A DNA stretch of 64,000 bases from Novosphingobium sp. CF614 (GTDB lineage Bacteria; Pseudomonadota; Alphaproteobacteria; Sphingomonadales; Sphingomonadaceae), in assembly GCF_900113255.1 (NCBI RefSeq), contig NZ_FOOR01000001.1, positions 310,001 through 374,000 of the forward strand, given 5' to 3'. A program made the position numbers and the translations under genes. This document shows, in pieces, positions 40,742-51,000 of this stretch; within the stretch, counting starts at the first letter, position 1, and each line of letters begins with the position of its first letter. The notes under the pieces were generated by a model. That model worked only from the letters and a program-made list of their open reading frames with translations, searched no databases and was not told the DNA's origin.

Positions 40742-43155
40742 GCGCGCGCTATCTCTGCCGCGAGGCCCGCCGCGTCGCCGCCGTGCGCGATACGTTCGAC
40801 AACCCGCAGCCGGACCCGATCAACGGCTTCGACTACCTGGAGGTGGTCTCCTCCGACCAGACCGTGCTGGACGTGTTCTTCGTCCACCCGCTGCCCGGCG
40901 AGGCCGGCGGCATCCCCGCCGCCCCGGCACTGACCGCGGCGAACTTCGTCATCACGGGCGGCGACCGGATCACCGGCATCAGCATCGAGGAAGTGGTCGA
41001 GACCGACGGCAACCGGATCCGCCTGCGCGTAGACGCGGCGGGGGATTTCTCGACTTATGTCCTCCACCTGATCCGCGCGAGCGGAGAGAGCGAGCCGCCG
41101 CAGTTCTTCGATCCGCGGCTCGCCGGGATCGAGTTCCTGTTCAAGGCCGGCTGCCCCAGCGACTTCGACTGCGCGCCCGTCCACCGCTGTCCGCCAGCGG
41201 CACCCGAAGAGCCGCGCATCGACTACCTCGCCAAGGATTACGAAAGCTTCCGCCGGGTCATGCTCGACCGGCTGGCGGTGCTGATGCCCGGCTGGCAGGA
41301 CCGCTCGGCGGCCGATCCCTACCTGGCCATGGTCGAGACGCTGGCCTACCATGCCGACCGCCTGAGCTACGCCCAGGACGCCGCCGGGACCGAGGCCTAC
41401 CTGGGCACCGCGCGCAGCCGCATCTCGCTGCGCCGCCACGCCCGCCTCGTCGACTATGCCATCGACGAGGGCGCCAATGCCCGCACGCTTGTCCACTTCA
41501 CGGTCGCGCCGGCTTCCGCCGCCGACGGCACGGTGCTGCCCGCCGGTCAGCTCGTCGCCGGCTTGCAGCCAGGCGCGGGGGCGGTGCTCGATGCCGCCGC
41601 GCGCGACGCCGCGCTGCGCTCCGAGGCCGCCAAGTTCGAGACCATGGCCGACGTTTCGCTCTCCTCCGCGCACAACGAGATCGCGCTGCACACCTGGTCG
41701 GACACCGCGTGCTGCCTGCCCCCCGGCGCGCTCGGCGTCACCCTGAAGGACAATCCCAAGCTCTCGCTGGCGCCCGGCGACCTGCTGCTGCTGGCCCAGA
41801 GCACCGATCCCGAGACCGGCGCGCGCGCCGATGCCGATCCGCGCCTGCGCCACGCGGTGCGGCTCACCGCCGTGCGCTACGGCACCGATCCGGTCGATGC
41901 GACGCCGGTCTGCGAGGTGGCCTGGGCGGAAGCCGACGCGCTGCCCTTCGCGCTGCCGGTCGACAGCATGAGCGTGGACGGCGAAGTGCTCCGCTGCGCC
42001 GTCGCCATGGCCAATCTCGCCCCCGCCGATGCCGGCTACTGGGCGCCCGACGCCGCGCTGCTGCCCGACACGGTGCTGGAGGACGACCGTCCCTATCGCC
42101 CGCTGCTGGGGCATCGCGGGGTGGTGTTCGCCGCCGGGTTCGATCCCGAGGGACCGGTCGCGGAGCTGCTCGCCCCGCCGGCCGGCGCACCCACCCAGGC
42201 GGCGATCCGGGTGGCCAGCCAGGGCGACGACTGGGACGCCTTGCCCGACCTCTTCGCCGCCGACCGTTTCGCCCGCGCCTTCGTCCCCGAAGTGGAGCAT
42301 GACGGCACCGTGGTGCTGCGCTTCGGCGACGATACGCTCGGCGCCCGGCCGGCACCGGGCACCAGCTTCACCGCCGCCTACCGGGTGGGCGGTGGCGCGG
42401 CGGGCAATGTCGGGCTGGACGTGCTGCGCCATGTCGCAACGCCGCCCAGACCCGGCATTGTCGCCGTCACCAACCCGCTCCCCGCGCGCGGCGGCCGCGA
42501 TGGGGAGAGCGCCACGCATATCCGCCGCTTCGCCCCGGCCCGGGTGGCCCAGCAGGACCGCGCCGTCACCGAGGCCGACTATGCCGCCGCCGTGGAGGAA
42601 CTGCCCGGCGTGCAGCGCGCCCAGGCCCGCATCCGCTGGACCGGCAGCTGGTACACCGTGTTCCTCATCGTCGACCGCATCGGCGGCCAGTCCGCCACCG
42701 GCGATCCGGCCTTCGCGGCAACCCTGCTCGAACACCTCGAACGCAAGCGCATGGCCGGCTTTGATCTGGACATCGCCGATCCGGTTCACGTCGCGCTCGA
42801 CCTGGAACTGCACGTCTGCGTCCAGCTCGACGCGATCCGGGCCAACGTGCGCCAGCGGCTGGAAGAACTGTTCAGCGCCCGCACCGGCTCCGACGGCACG
42901 CTGGGCTTCTTCCATCCCGATCGCCGCAGCTTCGGCGATCCGGTCTATGCCAGCGCAATCCTGGCCGCCGCCGTGGGCGTGGAGGGCGTGCGATCGGCCG
43001 CGCTGACACGCTTCGGCCGCGCCGGGGCGCCGCCGGTCGATCCCGTGCTCGATGGCGTCATCACCCCGTCGAACACCGAACTGCTGCGGCTCGACAACGA
43101 TCCGGACCACCCGGACATGGGCCGCATCCGCTTTGACCTGGAGGGAGGACGATGA
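40738..43155 (+). CDS. eCIS baseplate J-like wedge protein 1 (gp6 type)
   Basis: This 805-residue protein has the baseplate J core (IDYLAKDYESFRRVMLDRLA, ADRLSYAQDAAGTEAYLGTA, RLVDYAIDEGANART) and a C-terminal wedge portion (VTEADYAAAVEELPGVQRAQ, VHVALDLELHVCVQLDAIRA). It probably corresponds to Afp11/Pvc11-type wedge proteins. An N-terminal 150-residue extension precedes the J core. It overlaps the next J-type gene by 4 nt. Confidence 0.92.
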   Translation: MSARYLCREARRVAAVRDTFDNPQPDPINGFDYLEVVSSDQTVLDVFFVHPLPGEAGGIPAAPALTAANFVITGGDRITGISIEEVVETDGNRIRLRVDAAGDFSTYVLHLIRASGESEPPQFFDPRLAGIEFLFKAGCPSDFDCAPVHRCPPAAPEEPRIDYLAKDYESFRRVMLDRLAVLMPGWQDRSAADPYLAMVETLAYHADRLSYAQDAAGTEAYLGTARSRISLRRHARLVDYAIDEGANARTLVHFTVAPASAADGTVLPAGQLVAGLQPGAGAVLDAAARDAALRSEAAKFETMADVSLSSAHNEIALHTWSDTACCLPPGALGVTLKDNPKLSLAPGDLLLLAQSTDPETGARADADPRLRHAVRLTAVRYGTDPVDATPVCEVAWAEADALPFALPVDSMSVDGEVLRCAVAMANLAPADAGYWAPDAALLPDTVLEDDRPYRPLLGHRGVVFAAGFDPEGPVAELLAPPAGAPTQAAIRVASQGDDWDALPDLFAADRFARAFVPEVEHDGTVVLRFGDDTLGARPAPGTSFTAAYRVGGGAAGNVGLDVLRHVATPPRPGIVAVTNPLPARGGRDGESATHIRRFAPARVAQQDRAVTEADYAAAVEELPGVQRAQARIRWTGSWYTVFLIVDRIGGQSATGDPAFAATLLEHLERKRMAGFDLDIADPVHVALDLELHVCVQLDAIRANVRQRLEELFSARTGSDGTLGFFHPDRRSFGDPVYASAILAAAVGVEGVRSAALTRFGRAGAPPVDPVLDGVITPSNTELLRLDNDPDHPDMGRIRFDLEGGR

Positions 43156-45887
43156 GCGCCGATCCCGAATGCGCCTGCTTCGGCGGCGCCCCGGCATCCC
43201 CCGACCCGCAGCCGGGCCTCACCCGCATTCCCTGGCGGCTGGCGACCCACGGCACCTTCAACGGCGCCATGCTGGACCAGTTGCACAAGGCCCCGGCGCT
43301 CGCGCGGCTGACCACGCGCGATCCCTCCGACCCGGCGATCGCGCTGCTCGACGGCTGGGCGGTGACGCTCGACATCCTGGCCTTCTACAACGAACGCATC
43401 GGCAACGAGGGCTTCCTGCGCCCCGCCACCGAGCGCCGCTCGGTGCTCGAACTGGCGCGGCTGATCGGGTATTCCCCCGCGCCGGGGGTCTCCGCCTCGA
43501 CGTTCCTGGCGGTGAACTGCGACACCATTCCCGGCTCGCCGGAGCAGGTGACGCTGCCCGCCGGGGCCGGGGTGATGAGCGTGCCCGGCCCCGGCGAGAA
43601 GCCGCAGATCTTCGAGACCGACGCCGAGATCGTCGCTCGCCCGGCCTGGCAGGATCTGCACGCCCAGAGCGTCCACTACGTCGCCCCGGCGGCGGGCGAT
43701 ACCCGGCTGATGCTCTATCCGCCCACCCAGCTCAAGACCGGCGACATGGTGCTGGTGGTAGGGGGCGAACGCATCGCCGATGCACAGAGCCCGCGCTGGC
43801 AGGCGCGCCGCGTCGCGGGCGTGGAGGACATTCCCGCCGACCCGATTGACCAGGTGCCGCCACGCAGCGAAGTGCTGCTGGAATCCGCGCTGGGCGCCGC
43901 TGCCACCATCCCGCTGCAATCGCCGCGCGTCTATGCGATGCGCCAGCGCACCAATATCTTCGGCCACAACGCCCCGGCCTGGGAATCGCTGCCGATCGTG
44001 CTGCGCGTGGGCGAGTTCCTGCCGATCGCCGTGGCCGCCCAGACGGTGCCCGCGCTCCAGGCGCTGGAGGCTAGCAAACAGTCCAGCAACGCGATCGTAT
44101 CGTTCGCGCCGGGCGGACCATCCGGGGCGATGTCGGAGATGGCGGCGGGCGGCGGCACCGCGTCGCTCGGCTATGGCGGCATCCTGGACGACATCACCAA
44201 CATCATGGAGTTCGACGCCACCCGCAAGCTGGCGCCGGGCATCTACGCCGGCCGCCGGACGAGCTGGGCCGACGCCCCGTTCCCCGCCGGCCGGGACTAC
44301 ATCGACCTCGACCAGGTCTACGACCGCTTCGTGGCGGGAAGCTGGATCGTGCTGCGCGCGGGCACCACCATGCAGGCCTACCAGGTGACCGAGGCGACCG
44401 AGATCAGCGTCAGCGACTTCGGCATGTCGGCCAAGGTCACGCGCCTCAAGCTGCGCGGCCCCTCGCTCTCGTCGTTCTCGCCGCGCTCGACCTCGGTCCA
44501 TGGCGTCAGCGAATTGATCCCCTGGGGAATGACACCGATCACCACCCCGGTTGCAGGGCGCGAAGTCACGCTCAGCAAGCCGGTCGAGGGCCTCGCGGCA
44601 GGCCAGCGGGTCGCGCTCACCGGCAGCGAGGCCGCGAGCGGGAATGCCGCCGCGCGGATCCTGACGATCGAGCAGGTTTCCACCGTCCCGGCGGGCGGCG
44701 ACGCGGCCCAGCTCGCCCCGCCCGCGACCATGACCACGCGGCTGCGCTTCACATCCGACATCGCCCCGGGGCTGGCGCCGCGCTCGGTGCGCATCAACGC
44801 CAATGTCGTTTCCGCCAGCCACGGCGAAACGCGCGAGGACGCGATCGGCAACGGCAACGCGGCGATCGCCTTCCAGACGGTGCCACTGCCCAGCAAGCCG
44901 CTCACCTGGGTCTCCTCGTCGAACCCGCCGGGCCGCGCGACCACGCTGCGGGTGCGGATCGGCGCGAGCTGGTGGAACGAGGTGCACAGCTTCGTCGGCG
45001 CCGGCCCGCGCGACCGTGTCTTCACCACCCGCACCGCAGACGACGGCACCGTCACCGTCCAGTTCGGCGACGGCGTGACCGGTGCCCGTCTGCCGAGCGG
45101 CAAGGGCAACATCATGGCCCGCTATCGCACCGGCACGGGCCTGGCGGGCATGCTCAAGGCCGGCCAGCTCAGCCAGCCGCTGCAACGCCCGGCGGGCTTT
45201 GCCGGCGTGGTCAACCCACTGCCGACCGGTGGCGCCGAGGACCCCGAAAGCCTCGATGCCGCCCGCGCCAACGCGCCGGTCACGGTGCGCGCGATGGAGC
45301 GCATCGTCAGCCTGGCCGACGTCGCCGACTATGCCCGCGCCTTCGCCGGGATCGGCAAGGCCGACGCGGCGCTGGTGCGCGACGGCACCTGGCGCAGCAT
45401 CGTCCTGACGATCGCCGACACCGGCGGCGGCATGCCCGCGGCGGGCGACACGCTGTTCGACAATCTGGAGGAATCGATCGCAGCGGTGCGCAGCGGCGGC
45501 GACTATGCCGGCCAGCGCCATGGCTTGCCGATCACCCTTGCCGGATACCGGGCGCGGGGCTTCGCGCTCCGTTCCGAGCTGATCCTGGCGAGCGACGCGG
45601 TTGCCGCCACCGTGCTCGCAGCGGCGCGCGCGGCGCTGCTCCAGGCCTTCGGCTTCGCGGCACGGCAATTCGCCCAGCCCGCCAGCCTGGCCGAGGCATC
45701 GGCGGTGCTGCACGGCGTCGGCGGCGTGCGCGCCGCGCGCTTCACCCGCTTCCACCGGCTCGACCAGCCGGCCGGCGTCGCGCCCGTGCTGCCCTCGGCC
45801 ATGGCCGGACGGCTGGGCAACGGCTGGCAGGGGGCGGAACTGCTCACCCTCGATCCGGATCAACTCGTGCTGACGCAGGTGCAATGA
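43152..45887 (+). CDS. eCIS baseplate J-like wedge protein 2
   Basis: This 911-residue second J-family protein has DGWAVTLDILAFYNERIGNE and RRSVLELARLIGYSPAPGVS near the N-terminus. The middle is long and beta-rich (250-600). The C-terminus has TVQFGDGVTGARLPSGKGNI and VSLADVADYARAFAGIGKAD, which match baseplate J family landmarks. Afp11/Pvc12-like wedge dimers commonly use two such proteins. It overlaps both neighbours by 4 nt. Confidence 0.9.
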   Translation: MSADPECACFGGAPASPDPQPGLTRIPWRLATHGTFNGAMLDQLHKAPALARLTTRDPSDPAIALLDGWAVTLDILAFYNERIGNEGFLRPATERRSVLELARLIGYSPAPGVSASTFLAVNCDTIPGSPEQVTLPAGAGVMSVPGPGEKPQIFETDAEIVARPAWQDLHAQSVHYVAPAAGDTRLMLYPPTQLKTGDMVLVVGGERIADAQSPRWQARRVAGVEDIPADPIDQVPPRSEVLLESALGAAATIPLQSPRVYAMRQRTNIFGHNAPAWESLPIVLRVGEFLPIAVAAQTVPALQALEASKQSSNAIVSFAPGGPSGAMSEMAAGGGTASLGYGGILDDITNIMEFDATRKLAPGIYAGRRTSWADAPFPAGRDYIDLDQVYDRFVAGSWIVLRAGTTMQAYQVTEATEISVSDFGMSAKVTRLKLRGPSLSSFSPRSTSVHGVSELIPWGMTPITTPVAGREVTLSKPVEGLAAGQRVALTGSEAASGNAAARILTIEQVSTVPAGGDAAQLAPPATMTTRLRFTSDIAPGLAPRSVRINANVVSASHGETREDAIGNGNAAIAFQTVPLPSKPLTWVSSSNPPGRATTLRVRIGASWWNEVHSFVGAGPRDRVFTTRTADDGTVTVQFGDGVTGARLPSGKGNIMARYRTGTGLAGMLKAGQLSQPLQRPAGFAGVVNPLPTGGAEDPESLDAARANAPVTVRAMERIVSLADVADYARAFAGIGKADAALVRDGTWRSIVLTIADTGGGMPAAGDTLFDNLEESIAAVRSGGDYAGQRHGLPITLAGYRARGFALRSELILASDAVAATVLAAARAALLQAFGFAARQFAQPASLAEASAVLHGVGGVRAARFTRFHRLDQPAGVAPVLPSAMAGRLGNGWQGAELLTLDPDQLVLTQVQ

Positions 45888-48070
45888 TGCGCATGGATGG
45901 AGACCGCCTCTACACCGCCCTGCCCGCCTACTTGCACGAGGCCGACCTTGAAGCGGGCGGGGCCGTCGAAGCGCTGTTCGGCATCATGGGCGGCGAGGCC
46001 GACCGGCTCGGACGCGCCATCGACGCGATGGCCGAAAGCTGGTTCATCGAAACCTGCCCCGAATGGGCGGTGCCCTATATCGCCGACCTGCTGGCGGTGC
46101 GCGCGCTCACCCAGACCGACGGCTTTTCCGAACGCGCCTGGGTGGCGCAGACGGTGGCCCTGCGGCGGCGCAAGGGAACGCTCGGGATCATCGGCACGCT
46201 GACCCGCGCGACCACCGGCTGGCCGGCGCTGCCGGTGGAGATGTTCCAGCGGCTCGCCACCACCCAGTCGCTGAGCCACTTGCGGCCCGGCGCGCCGGCC
46301 AGCGCCCTGGTGCGCGAGCCGGAGCGGATGCGGCGGCACGATACCGCGTTCGACGCCCTGCCGCACACGCTGGACATCCGCTCCATCGCGCGCGGCCAGG
46401 GGCGCTACAACGTGCCCAACATCGGCATCTTCGGCTGGCGCCAGCAGGTCTATCCGCTGGAGGCGGTGGAAGCCGCGCCGGCCGGCGCCGGGCGTTTCCT
46501 GTGCGATCCGGCCGGGCGCGCGCTGCCCTTGTGGAACCCGCCCGGCCCGCTGGCCTCCGCCGCCCCGCGCGAGGCGGACCTGCCGGCCCTGCTCGACCGC
46601 CGCACGCTCTATCTCGAACTGGAGGCCCTGCGCGCCGACAGCGCCGCCGGGCGCACCCCCGCCCCCGCCTGGTTCGATGACGAACCGCCGCTCCGCCTCT
46701 GGGTGCAGGACGCGGACGGCGATCCCTGGACCGAGATCCCGCGCGAGGAACTGGCGAGCGCGGACCTGCACGACGTGGCCGACGCGCGCGGCTGGCGCCG
46801 TCCGCCGGCCTCGCTCGATTACCCCGACGCCGGCGGCAACCCCGTCGCCCGCGCCATCCGTGCCGCCTTCGATCCGGTACGCGGCCGCATCGCCTTTCCC
46901 GATGGGATCGCCCCCCACGCCGTGCATTGCAGCCACGCGCTCGCCGCGCCGGGCGACCTCGGCGCCGGCCCCTATGACCGCACCGCGACCGTCGCGGGCC
47001 TGCTCGCGGGCCGGTCGATCACCTGGCAGGTCGGCGTCAGCCGCCGCCGCGCGGCGGTGCCGGGGGTGATCTTCGCCACCGTGGCCGAAGCGGTGGCCGA
47101 ATGGAACACGCTGCCCCCCGGCACCGTCGGCGCTATCGCCCTGCTCGACAACGACCGTTTCGACGAGGACTTGTCCGGCCCGCGGACGATCGTCGTGCCG
47201 CAGGGCAGCCTGCTGCTGCTGGTCAGCGCCGACTGGCCCGAGACCCCGCGCGAGGGCGGCGGCAGCGACCTGCTGCCCGGATCGCTCACCCCGCGCGATC
47301 GCCGCGCCGCGATCACCGGCAACGTGGCGGTCGCCGGCAGCGCCCCGGCCGAGGCGCTCGATCCCGGCGCGCTGGTGCTCGACGGGCTGCTGGTGGGCGG
47401 CGCGGTGCTGGCATCCCCGGATGACGGCGCCAACCTGGGCGAGCTGGTGGTCTCCAACTGCACCGTGCTCGGCGGCCAGGGCGTGACGATCGAGGGCGAC
47501 CACGAACGGCTCACGCTTACCCTGCGGCGCAGCGTCTGCACCCTGGTCTCGGCCCCTGCCACGGTGCCGGGGCTGGAAGGGCGCGAAACGGTGGTGCTCG
47601 GCCCGCTGGCGATGCCGGGGGCGCGGGCCTCGCTCGCCGGGATGACCGTGACCGGGCTGGCGCAGCTGCAATCGGTCTCCGCCACCGACACCATTTTCGC
47701 CCGGACGCTGATCGCGACCCGCCGCCAGGTGGGATGCCTGCGCTTCTCTTACGTTCCCCCCGGCTCGTCCGGCCCGCGCCAGTTCCGCTGCCAGCCCGAC
47801 CTGGCCATCAAGGAGGCGGGAGCCGGCGCCGACGCGGCCGCGATCGCCGCGCGGCTGGGCCTCGCCTTCGATACGCTGGAGCCCGGCGCGGCCGGCTTCG
47901 CCCGCCTGTCCTGGCGCTGCGATCCGGCCATCACCGCAGGCGCGGAAAGCGGCGGGGCCATGGGCGTCTGGCGTTTCCTCGAGGAAACCCAGCGCCGCGC
48001 CAATCTCGATATCGCACTCGACGAATACCTGGGCCTGGGCCTGGAAGCCGGACTGATACCGGCCAGCTGA
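45884..48070 (+). CDS. Enlarged tail protein I-like baseplate protein (728 aa)
   Basis: The N-terminal 200 residues fit phage tail protein I/Afp12-type proteins: LYTALPAYLHEADLEAGGAV, WFIETCPEWAVPYIADLLAV, LRRRKGTLGIIGTLTRATTG. Those proteins are usually about 200 residues when free-standing, so this one carries about 500 extra residues. The extension contains strand-turn repeats in its second half (VVSNCTVLGGQGVTIEGDHE, MTVTGLAQLQSVSATDTIFA) that look like a right-handed beta-helix. This resembles a tail-fibre or receptor-binding appendage fused to the wedge (inference). Two adjacent ATGs are possible starts. Confidence 0.85.
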   Translation: MMRMDGDRLYTALPAYLHEADLEAGGAVEALFGIMGGEADRLGRAIDAMAESWFIETCPEWAVPYIADLLAVRALTQTDGFSERAWVAQTVALRRRKGTLGIIGTLTRATTGWPALPVEMFQRLATTQSLSHLRPGAPASALVREPERMRRHDTAFDALPHTLDIRSIARGQGRYNVPNIGIFGWRQQVYPLEAVEAAPAGAGRFLCDPAGRALPLWNPPGPLASAAPREADLPALLDRRTLYLELEALRADSAAGRTPAPAWFDDEPPLRLWVQDADGDPWTEIPREELASADLHDVADARGWRRPPASLDYPDAGGNPVARAIRAAFDPVRGRIAFPDGIAPHAVHCSHALAAPGDLGAGPYDRTATVAGLLAGRSITWQVGVSRRRAAVPGVIFATVAEAVAEWNTLPPGTVGAIALLDNDRFDEDLSGPRTIVVPQGSLLLLVSADWPETPREGGGSDLLPGSLTPRDRRAAITGNVAVAGSAPAEALDPGALVLDGLLVGGAVLASPDDGANLGELVVSNCTVLGGQGVTIEGDHERLTLTLRRSVCTLVSAPATVPGLEGRETVVLGPLAMPGARASLAGMTVTGLAQLQSVSATDTIFARTLIATRRQVGCLRFSYVPPGSSGPRQFRCQPDLAIKEAGAGADAAAIAARLGLAFDTLEPGAAGFARLSWRCDPAITAGAESGGAMGVWRFLEETQRRANLDIALDEYLGLGLEAGLIPAS

Positions 48071-48089
48071 ACTTGCAGGAGAAAATAGG

Positions 48090-51000
48090 ATGAAAGGCGA
48101 TTTTTCCCGGCTGCGGTTCGATCCGACCCGGCAATACGACGCGGTCCTGCTGCAGCAGGGCCGGGTGGCGCTGGACGCCGACGCGAACGAGGCCGCCGTG
48201 ATCGCGCTCGATCGCGACCGGCGTACCAGCGCCGACGTGATCGGCAAAGTCGGCGCCCCGCAGGACACCCCCGGCTTCGGCATCTCGGTCGAGCCCGCCG
48301 GCAAGCTCGGCGTCGGCGCCGGCACGCTCTATGTCGACGGCATCCGCTGCATTAACCCGGCCAAGTACCTGCACGACGCGCAGCCCTACCTGCCAGCCGG
48401 CGCCCCCGTCTTCGTCGCGCCGGACGGCACGCTTTCCGCCGCGCCCGCCGACGGCCGCTACATCGGCTTCGTCGACGTCTGGCACCGCCACGTCACCGCG
48501 CTGGAAGACGACGCGCTGATGGAGGAGGCGCTGGGCGTCGATACCGCCACGCGCCTGCAAGTGATCGAGCAGGTCCGCTTCCTGCGGGCGGGCAACGCCG
48601 GGGACGCGGCGATCACCTGCGACGCGGCGGTGCCGGCGTGGAACACCCTCGTCACCCCGCCCGACGGCACCATGGCCGCGCGCGGCAAGCCGGCCGATGC
48701 CGAGGCCAACCCTTGCGCGTTCCCCGAAACCGCCGGCTACCAGCGCCTTGAGAACCACTTGTACCGGGTGGAAATCCACAAGAGCGGCACCGTCGCCAGC
48801 GGCGCCACGTTCAAGTGGTCGCGCGACAATGCCGCCTTCGCCACGCGCTGGCTGGAAAGCAATGGCGATACCCTGACGCTCGCCGACACCGGCCGCGACG
48901 CCCAGAGCGGCCTCAAGCCGGGCCAGTGGATCGAACTGACCGACGACGACAAGGAACTGTCCGGCCGGCCCGGCACGCTGGTGCGCATCCTCAGCCTGAT
49001 CGGCACCCGCGTGCGGCTCGACACGCCGACCGCCGACGGCCCGATCGCGATCGCCCAGTTCGGCCGCAACCCCAAGGTTCGCGCCTGGGATTCCCCGGGC
49101 GCCGTCGCCATCACCGTCCCCGCCGGCAACGACGGTTTCCTGCCGCTCGAAAGCGGGCTGGAAGTCCTGTTCGCGGCGGGCAGGAAGTACCGTTCCGGGG
49201 ACTGGTGGGTGGTCCCGGCGCGCAGCGGCAGCGGCATCGACTGGCCTGAGGCCGGCGGCGTGCCCCAGGCCAAGCCGCCTTGCGGGGTCGAGCACTCCTA
49301 CGCCAGGCTCGCGGTGCTGGACCGCGTGGCCGGCGTCTGGACGCTGATCGGCGATTGCCGGCCGCTGTTCCCGCCGCTCACCGCGATGAAGCAGCTCGCC
49401 ATGCTCGGCGGCGACGGGCAGGAAGCGCTGCCCGACCCCACCCAGCCGGCACTGCTCTGCCCGCTCGCCGACCCGCTGCGGGTCGGCGTGTTCCGGGGCA
49501 CCACCCCGGTGGCCGGCGCGCGGGTGCGCTTCCGCATCCTTACCGGGGGCGGCAAGCTCGATCCGGTGCTGCCCTCGGGCGGGGCCACCAGCGTCATCCG
49601 CGTGACCGACCCCCAGGGCGAGGCGACCGCGCCCTGGGCGCTGGACGCGACGACCCCCACGCAGCAGGTCCGCGCCGAGCTGCTCGATTCCACCAATACC
49701 CCGATCGGCCTCGCCGTGACCTTCGGCGCCAGCCTTTCCACTGCCGCGCATGTCTCGTTCGATCCCGCGCCCGCGCCCAGCCTGGCCGGAATCGTCACCG
49801 TCCAGCGCGCGATCGAGGAACTGGCCAAGCGCGTGGGCGGCGGCTGCGTGGAAGTGACGCTTTCGCCCGGCACCGACTGGGGCAAGATCCTGCGCGACCT
49901 GCCCAAGGGCGAGGATGCGACCATCTGCTTCCGCCAGGGTGACTTCACCACCGACGAGCCGGTGGTGATCGAAGGGCTGGGCCATGTCGTGATCCACGGC
50001 GGCGGCGCGGCCACCCGCGTCACCGGCACCAAGAACGAGCGCGTGCTGGAATTCCTGGACTGCGCCAGCCTGACGATGCGCGACCTGACGATCGCCGCCG
50101 TGCAGGATTTCCACGAGCACCTCGAGCACCGCGGCGGCGCGCTCACCGTCACCGGATGCCCGGTCGTCTCGCTGGAGAACCTCGTCGTCACTTGCGGGGC
50201 CTCGCTGGGGAACGAGCGCACGTGCGTGACGGTGCGCGGCGGCGACAACGACGGGCAGACCGTCCCGGTCGAGCACGTCGAGGTTTCCGGTTGCCGCTTC
50301 GTCGCGGGTTTCGGGCAAGGCGGGCTGCTCGTCACCGACGCGATCGATTCGGTGATCCGCGACAACAGCCTCGCGGTGGCGCCGCTGCCTTCGACGATCA
50401 GCTTCGAGGAACTGGCGACCGACCCCGAACGCATGGGCCTGCTGGCCCGCCAGCTCGCCCGCGACTTCGCGCCGGCGGACGCCGTCAGCACGGCGCCGGC
50501 CGGATCGGTGATCGTCGGCAACTATGCGATAAGCATGGCCTCGATGGTCGATACCAAGGACTGGCAGACGCTGATCGCCGCCAATCCGCCCGCCGAGGCG
50601 GAGGCCAGGAGCGTCGACGGTGTTCAATCCTACATGAAGCGCATCACCGACAAGGCCTTGTCGGAAACCTCGGACACCTCGGGCACGGCTCGGGCATTCA
50701 CGTCCTCCGCCTCGCAGATGCGCAAGGTCATGGGCCGCCAGACCGGCTTCGAGATGTCCTCCGAACTGCTCGGCGACCTGATCCGGGGCGGCGACATGCA
50801 AGTGGTGGAAGTGCCGGGCGGCGCCAACGCGGCGGGCGGGCGGATCGTCATCCCGGTGGGCCAGTGGCGCGTGAGCTTCGAATCGGAAATCGGCCAGGAA
50901 GCCTGGACCCAGATCGCCCGCACGCATGTGGAGGAACTGACCGCCCAGAGCGAACAGGAGGCCGAGGAGGCGATCGACCGCCTCGTCAAGCGCTTCGTCA

